Under the pieces are notes generated by a model, which was given only the letters and a program-made list of their open reading frames with translations, made no database searches and was not told the DNA's origin. A stretch of 7,877 bases of DNA from Sphingobacterium sp. Its GTDB lineage: Bacteria; Bacteroidota; Bacteroidia; Sphingobacteriales; Sphingobacteriaceae. Shown here piece by piece: positions 5,232 to 7,877 of this stretch (its first letter is position 1; each line of letters starts with the position of its first letter). A program made the position numbers and the translations under genes. The DNA is taken from assembly GCA_030146225.1 (NCBI GenBank), contig JASLCA010000324.1, forward strand, positions 1 through 7,877, given 5' to 3'.

Positions 5232-7877
5232 CATTCTTGCAGAAGAGGAAATCTATCCTTTTTCTTCAAGACTCTACTTGTGTGCAGCAAACTGAGCTTT
5301 TGAAGGAGGTTGATAAAAAAATTAATTCTGCTAGACCACTCCCTCGAACTTTCATGAAATTAAATCTAGTGGTCCTTTTATTAGGCCTGGGGTTTTCTCA
5401 GGTCAATGCGAGTTCTTATGCACAACAGATTACTTTAAAGCGTGAAAAATCTAATCTAGAAACGATTCTTAAGGATTTAGAAAAACAAAGTGGCTACACC
5501 TTCTTTTATAAGAAATCTGACGTTTCTGCTGTTAAATCGCTAGATATAGATCTTAAGGACATCTCCTTGGATCGTGCATTGAATAAAGTTCTTCGTAGTA
5601 ACAATTTTTCTTATGATTATTTTGATAAAACAATTGTTATAAAAAAAAATCAAGGGTTAGCGAAGCAAATTGCCCATAGACCTGTTTTACTTACAGAAAG
5701 CGTAGTTACAAAGGAAATTCAACAGAATTATATCCGCGGAAAAGTTGTGGATGATGCTGGTAAACCATTAGCTGGCGTAACGGTGTCTTTGAATGGTAGT
5801 CCGAAGTATGCTGTAGCAACCAACGATAAAGGGGAGTATACGCTGCCGATTAGTGCGAGCAATCAAGAGATCGTTTTTAGTTTGATCGGCTTTAAGACTT
5901 ACACTCAAAAGGCTATTCCAAGTAATGATATTCAAATCATTAAACTGCACGCGGTGCAGGGCGAACTGGAAGAGGTAATTGTAACGGGGACGGGTATTAA
6001 TCGTTCAAAAGATAGTTTTACTGGAACCACGGCTACCTTTACTGGTGAGGAGTTAAAGTCTATTAGTAATAATAATATTATACAAAGTTTACGATCCTTA
6101 GATCCTTCGTTTTTGCAAATTGAAAATAACCTTTCAGGGTCTAATCCCAATGTAATGCCAGTCATAGAGGTACGTGGTAAAAGTAGTATTCCTAGCTCTA
6201 CGTTGCGGGATGAATTTGGCTCTGATCCAAATCAGCCTCTTTTTGTTTTAGATGGTTTTCCAACAAGTATTCAGACTATTATGGATTTGGATATGAATCG
6301 AGTTGCTTCAGTTACGATTCTAAAAGATGCTGCATCTACGGCTCTATATGGTTCACAGGCATCTAACGGGGTGGTTGTTATCGAAACCGTTAAGCCAAAA
6401 CCGGGCGAACTGCGCTTTTCTTACACACAAGATTTTAGATTTGAGTTACCAGATCTAACGGCTTACAATATGATGAATGCTTCTGAAAAATTGGAATTTG
6501 AACGTTTAGCAGGTCGTTACATCACTCAGCCAGGAAATACACAACAGGAGATTTATTTAAAAGAATTATATAATGACCACCTTGCAAAGGTTCAAAAGGG
6601 GGTTGATTCTTATTGGCTCAACGAGCCTGTTCAGTATGGTTATTCTACTAATAACTCCATTAATGCTTCTGGCGGAGATAAAGCTTTTACCTATAATGTG
6701 GGTGTAAACTATAGGCTTGGGGAAGGTGCAATGAAAGGCTCTACGAGAGATAGTTATAGTGGAAGCATCAATTTGACCTATAGAAAAAACAAGATTAATT
6801 TTAATAATATTACATATATCCGTGGAAACAAAACGAATGAGTCTCATTATGGTTCATTTTCCACATACGTTAATACGAATCCTTACTTTGAGAAATCATT
6901 CGATAATCCATATTTAGAGGTTTCTCGTCAAACAAATGGAGTTGTGCTTTATGTGAAAAATCCATTATATGATGCTATGTTACCACAGTACAACAGATCC
7001 AAAAATCTTGAGGTACAAAATAACTTTAACGCCAACTACGATATTAATCAGATGTTAAGGCTTAATGCGGGTTTACAACTATTAAAGGGAGTTACGGAAG
7101 GTCAAGTTTATAAGTCTCCTGAGATGCACGCTTTTATGGATGTGCCTTTGTTAAGAAAAGGGACTTACTTAGATAGGCGAAACAACAACTTCTCCTACCA
7201 AGGAAATTTAATGCTTACTTTCTATAAAACCTTTGCGGAGAAACATAATGTTACTGCCAACTGGAGAAATACAATTTCTGAAAACAGGAATGACGCGTAT
7301 GGTACAAGTGCAGAGGGCTTTCCAGAAGGTAGCTTGGGTAATCCACGCTTTGCATATAGTTATGAGTTGAATGGAGCACCAAATGCCTCTAGTAATATCT
7401 ATCGTTCAGTTAATACAACCCTAAGTACAAATTATGCTTATGATAATAGATATTTATTTGACTTTGTATATCGCTTGGATGGATCGACCGCTTATGGTAG
7501 TAATAAACAGTTTTCGCCCTATTACGCCTTTGGTTTAGGTTGGAATTTACATAGAGAACAATTTGTGAAATCTCAATCATGGATCAATTCTTTGCGCTTG
7601 ACTGGGAATATTGGTATTACCGGTAATCAAAATTTTGCTAATATAAGTTCCATTTCAGTTTATAATTACAATAGTAATACCAATTTTAATCATTTTGGTC
7701 AAGGAGTCGGCTTAAGTATGCTTGGAAACCCTGATTTGGAACCTCAAAAAACTAAGCAAATCAGTACATCTTTAGACTTTAGTTTATTTAATAATAGATT
7801 TTCGGGTTATATCAATGCCTATAATAAGGAAACAAATCCTTTAATTGTTCCTGTAGATTTACCTTCTTCAACAGGTG
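5213..7877 (+). CDS. SusC/RagA-family TonB-dependent outer-membrane receptor with STN domain, 3' truncated by window end
   Basis: The frame stays open for 888 codons to the window end; relatives are about 1,050-1,200 residues, so the C-terminal barrel part is missing. Counting from the ATG at 5213: signal peptide around 48-70 (MKLNLVVLLLGLG, cleavage near SSYA-Q), STN domain about 71-145 (LEKQSGYTFFY), carboxypeptidase-regulatory-like/CNA-B domain about 174-246 (IRGKVVDDAGKPLAGVTV), then EEVIVTGTG and the plug (about 262-392) with the SusC hallmarks NQPLFVLDGFP (340-350) and ILKDAASTALYGSQASNGVV (369-388), then beta-barrel strands. It should import a nutrient across the outer membrane using TonB, with SusD as lid, and signal through STN to FecR. 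The start is uncertain: ATG 5153 and ATG 5354 (the one directly before the signal peptide) are in frame. Related receptors are often annotated with such N-terminal extensions, hence the middle choice. The substrate is not deducible here. Confidence 0.93.
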   Translation, partial: MKLFLNPFLQKRKSILFLQDSTCVQQTELLKEVDKKINSARPLPRTFMKLNLVVLLLGLGFSQVNASSYAQQITLKREKSNLETILKDLEKQSGYTFFYKKSDVSAVKSLDIDLKDISLDRALNKVLRSNNFSYDYFDKTIVIKKNQGLAKQIAHRPVLLTESVVTKEIQQNYIRGKVVDDAGKPLAGVTVSLNGSPKYAVATNDKGEYTLPISASNQEIVFSLIGFKTYTQKAIPSNDIQIIKLHAVQGELEEVIVTGTGINRSKDSFTGTTATFTGEELKSISNNNIIQSLRSLDPSFLQIENNLSGSNPNVMPVIEVRGKSSIPSSTLRDEFGSDPNQPLFVLDGFPTSIQTIMDLDMNRVASVTILKDAASTALYGSQASNGVVVIETVKPKPGELRFSYTQDFRFELPDLTAYNMMNASEKLEFERLAGRYITQPGNTQQEIYLKELYNDHLAKVQKGVDSYWLNEPVQYGYSTNNSINASGGDKAFTYNVGVNYRLGEGAMKGSTRDSYSGSINLTYRKNKINFNNITYIRGNKTNESHYGSFSTYVNTNPYFEKSFDNPYLEVSRQTNGVVLYVKNPLYDAMLPQYNRSKNLEVQNNFNANYDINQMLRLNAGLQLLKGVTEGQVYKSPEMHAFMDVPLLRKGTYLDRRNNNFSYQGNLMLTFYKTFAEKHNVTANWRNTISENRNDAYGTSAEGFPEGSLGNPRFAYSYELNGAPNASSNIYRSVNTTLSTNYAYDNRYLFDFVYRLDGSTAYGSNKQFSPYYAFGLGWNLHREQFVKSQSWINSLRLTGNIGITGNQNFANISSISVYNYNSNTNFNHFGQGVGLSMLGNPDLEPQKTKQISTSLDFSLFNNRFSGYINAYNKETNPLIVPVDLPSSTG
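5303..5310 (+). promoter_or_regulatory. Perfect Shine-Dalgarno sequence inside the receptor N-terminal coding region
   Basis: AAGGAGGT matches the canonical anti-Shine-Dalgarno complement exactly. It lies 43 nt before the ATG at 5354 and 90 nt after the ATG at 5213, so it serves neither at normal spacing. The only start-like codon at suitable distance in the receptor frame is ATT at 5321. Because Bacteroidetes genes rarely use such sites, it may be chance (it encodes part of KEVD), a pausing site, or a sign of unusual initiation. Confidence 0.25.

Noticed and set aside
5101..5295. 64-codon plus-strand frame overlapping the receptor start
   Set aside because: It needs a TTG start, has no recognisable motif, overlaps the receptor N-terminus in another frame, and its repeated EIIFKS simply reflects the 17-bp direct repeat read out of frame.
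1..7877. Mobile element, CRISPR array or defence system
   Set aside because: No transposase, integrase, spaced short repeats, terminal inverted repeats or nuclease/toxin motifs were seen; the genes are ordinary metabolic and uptake functions.

Overview
The window looks like chromosomal DNA of a Bacteroidetes bacterium, most likely a Sphingobacteriaceae member (Sphingobacterium/Pedobacter-like). The evidence is a FecI-type sigma factor, a FecR protein with a C-terminal DUF4974-like region, and a SusC/RagA-type TonB-dependent receptor with an STN domain. Gene starts mostly lack Shine-Dalgarno sequences, and several upstream regions carry Bacteroidetes-like promoter motifs (TAnnTTTG). The genus is inferred; no rRNA or other marker is present.

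Left part (1-2703), all on the minus strand. Read in the direction of transcription it holds a delta3,delta2-enoyl-CoA isomerase-like crotonase (2703-1933), a 2,4-dienoyl-CoA reductase-like SDR (1930-1058) and a small predicted lipoprotein of unknown function (1061-435). The first two are 2 nt apart and the last two overlap by 4 nt (ATGA), so they form a tight operon. The two enzymes are the classical auxiliary pair that lets beta-oxidation handle double bases of unsaturated fatty acids (double bonds at odd and even positions). After a 149-nt gap comes the start of a phosphohexomutase (285 to beyond position 1), with its own candidate promoter.

Middle (2704-3278): a 575-nt AT-rich divergent intergenic region with no convincing gene. 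It holds candidate promoters and two dyad symmetries, one beside each flanking start codon.

Right part (3279-7877), all on the plus strand: an ECF sigma factor (fecI-like), an anti-sigma/sigma regulator (fecR-like) and a SusC-like outer-membrane receptor that runs off the end of the window. This is the standard trans-envelope signalling and uptake layout. The receptor imports a nutrient with TonB energy; its periplasmic STN domain is expected to contact FecR, which controls the sigma factor in the cytoplasm. The substrate cannot be read from this window, and the expected SusD partner would lie downstream. The fecR-susC gap carries two hairpins, two short ORFs and a 17-bp direct repeat.

I found no CRISPR array, tRNA, rRNA, insertion sequence or clearly new system. 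The most interesting points are the compact unsaturated-fatty-acid cassette with its coupled orphan lipoprotein, the structured leader and ambiguous start of the receptor gene, and an A9 tract just after the receptor's STN domain.
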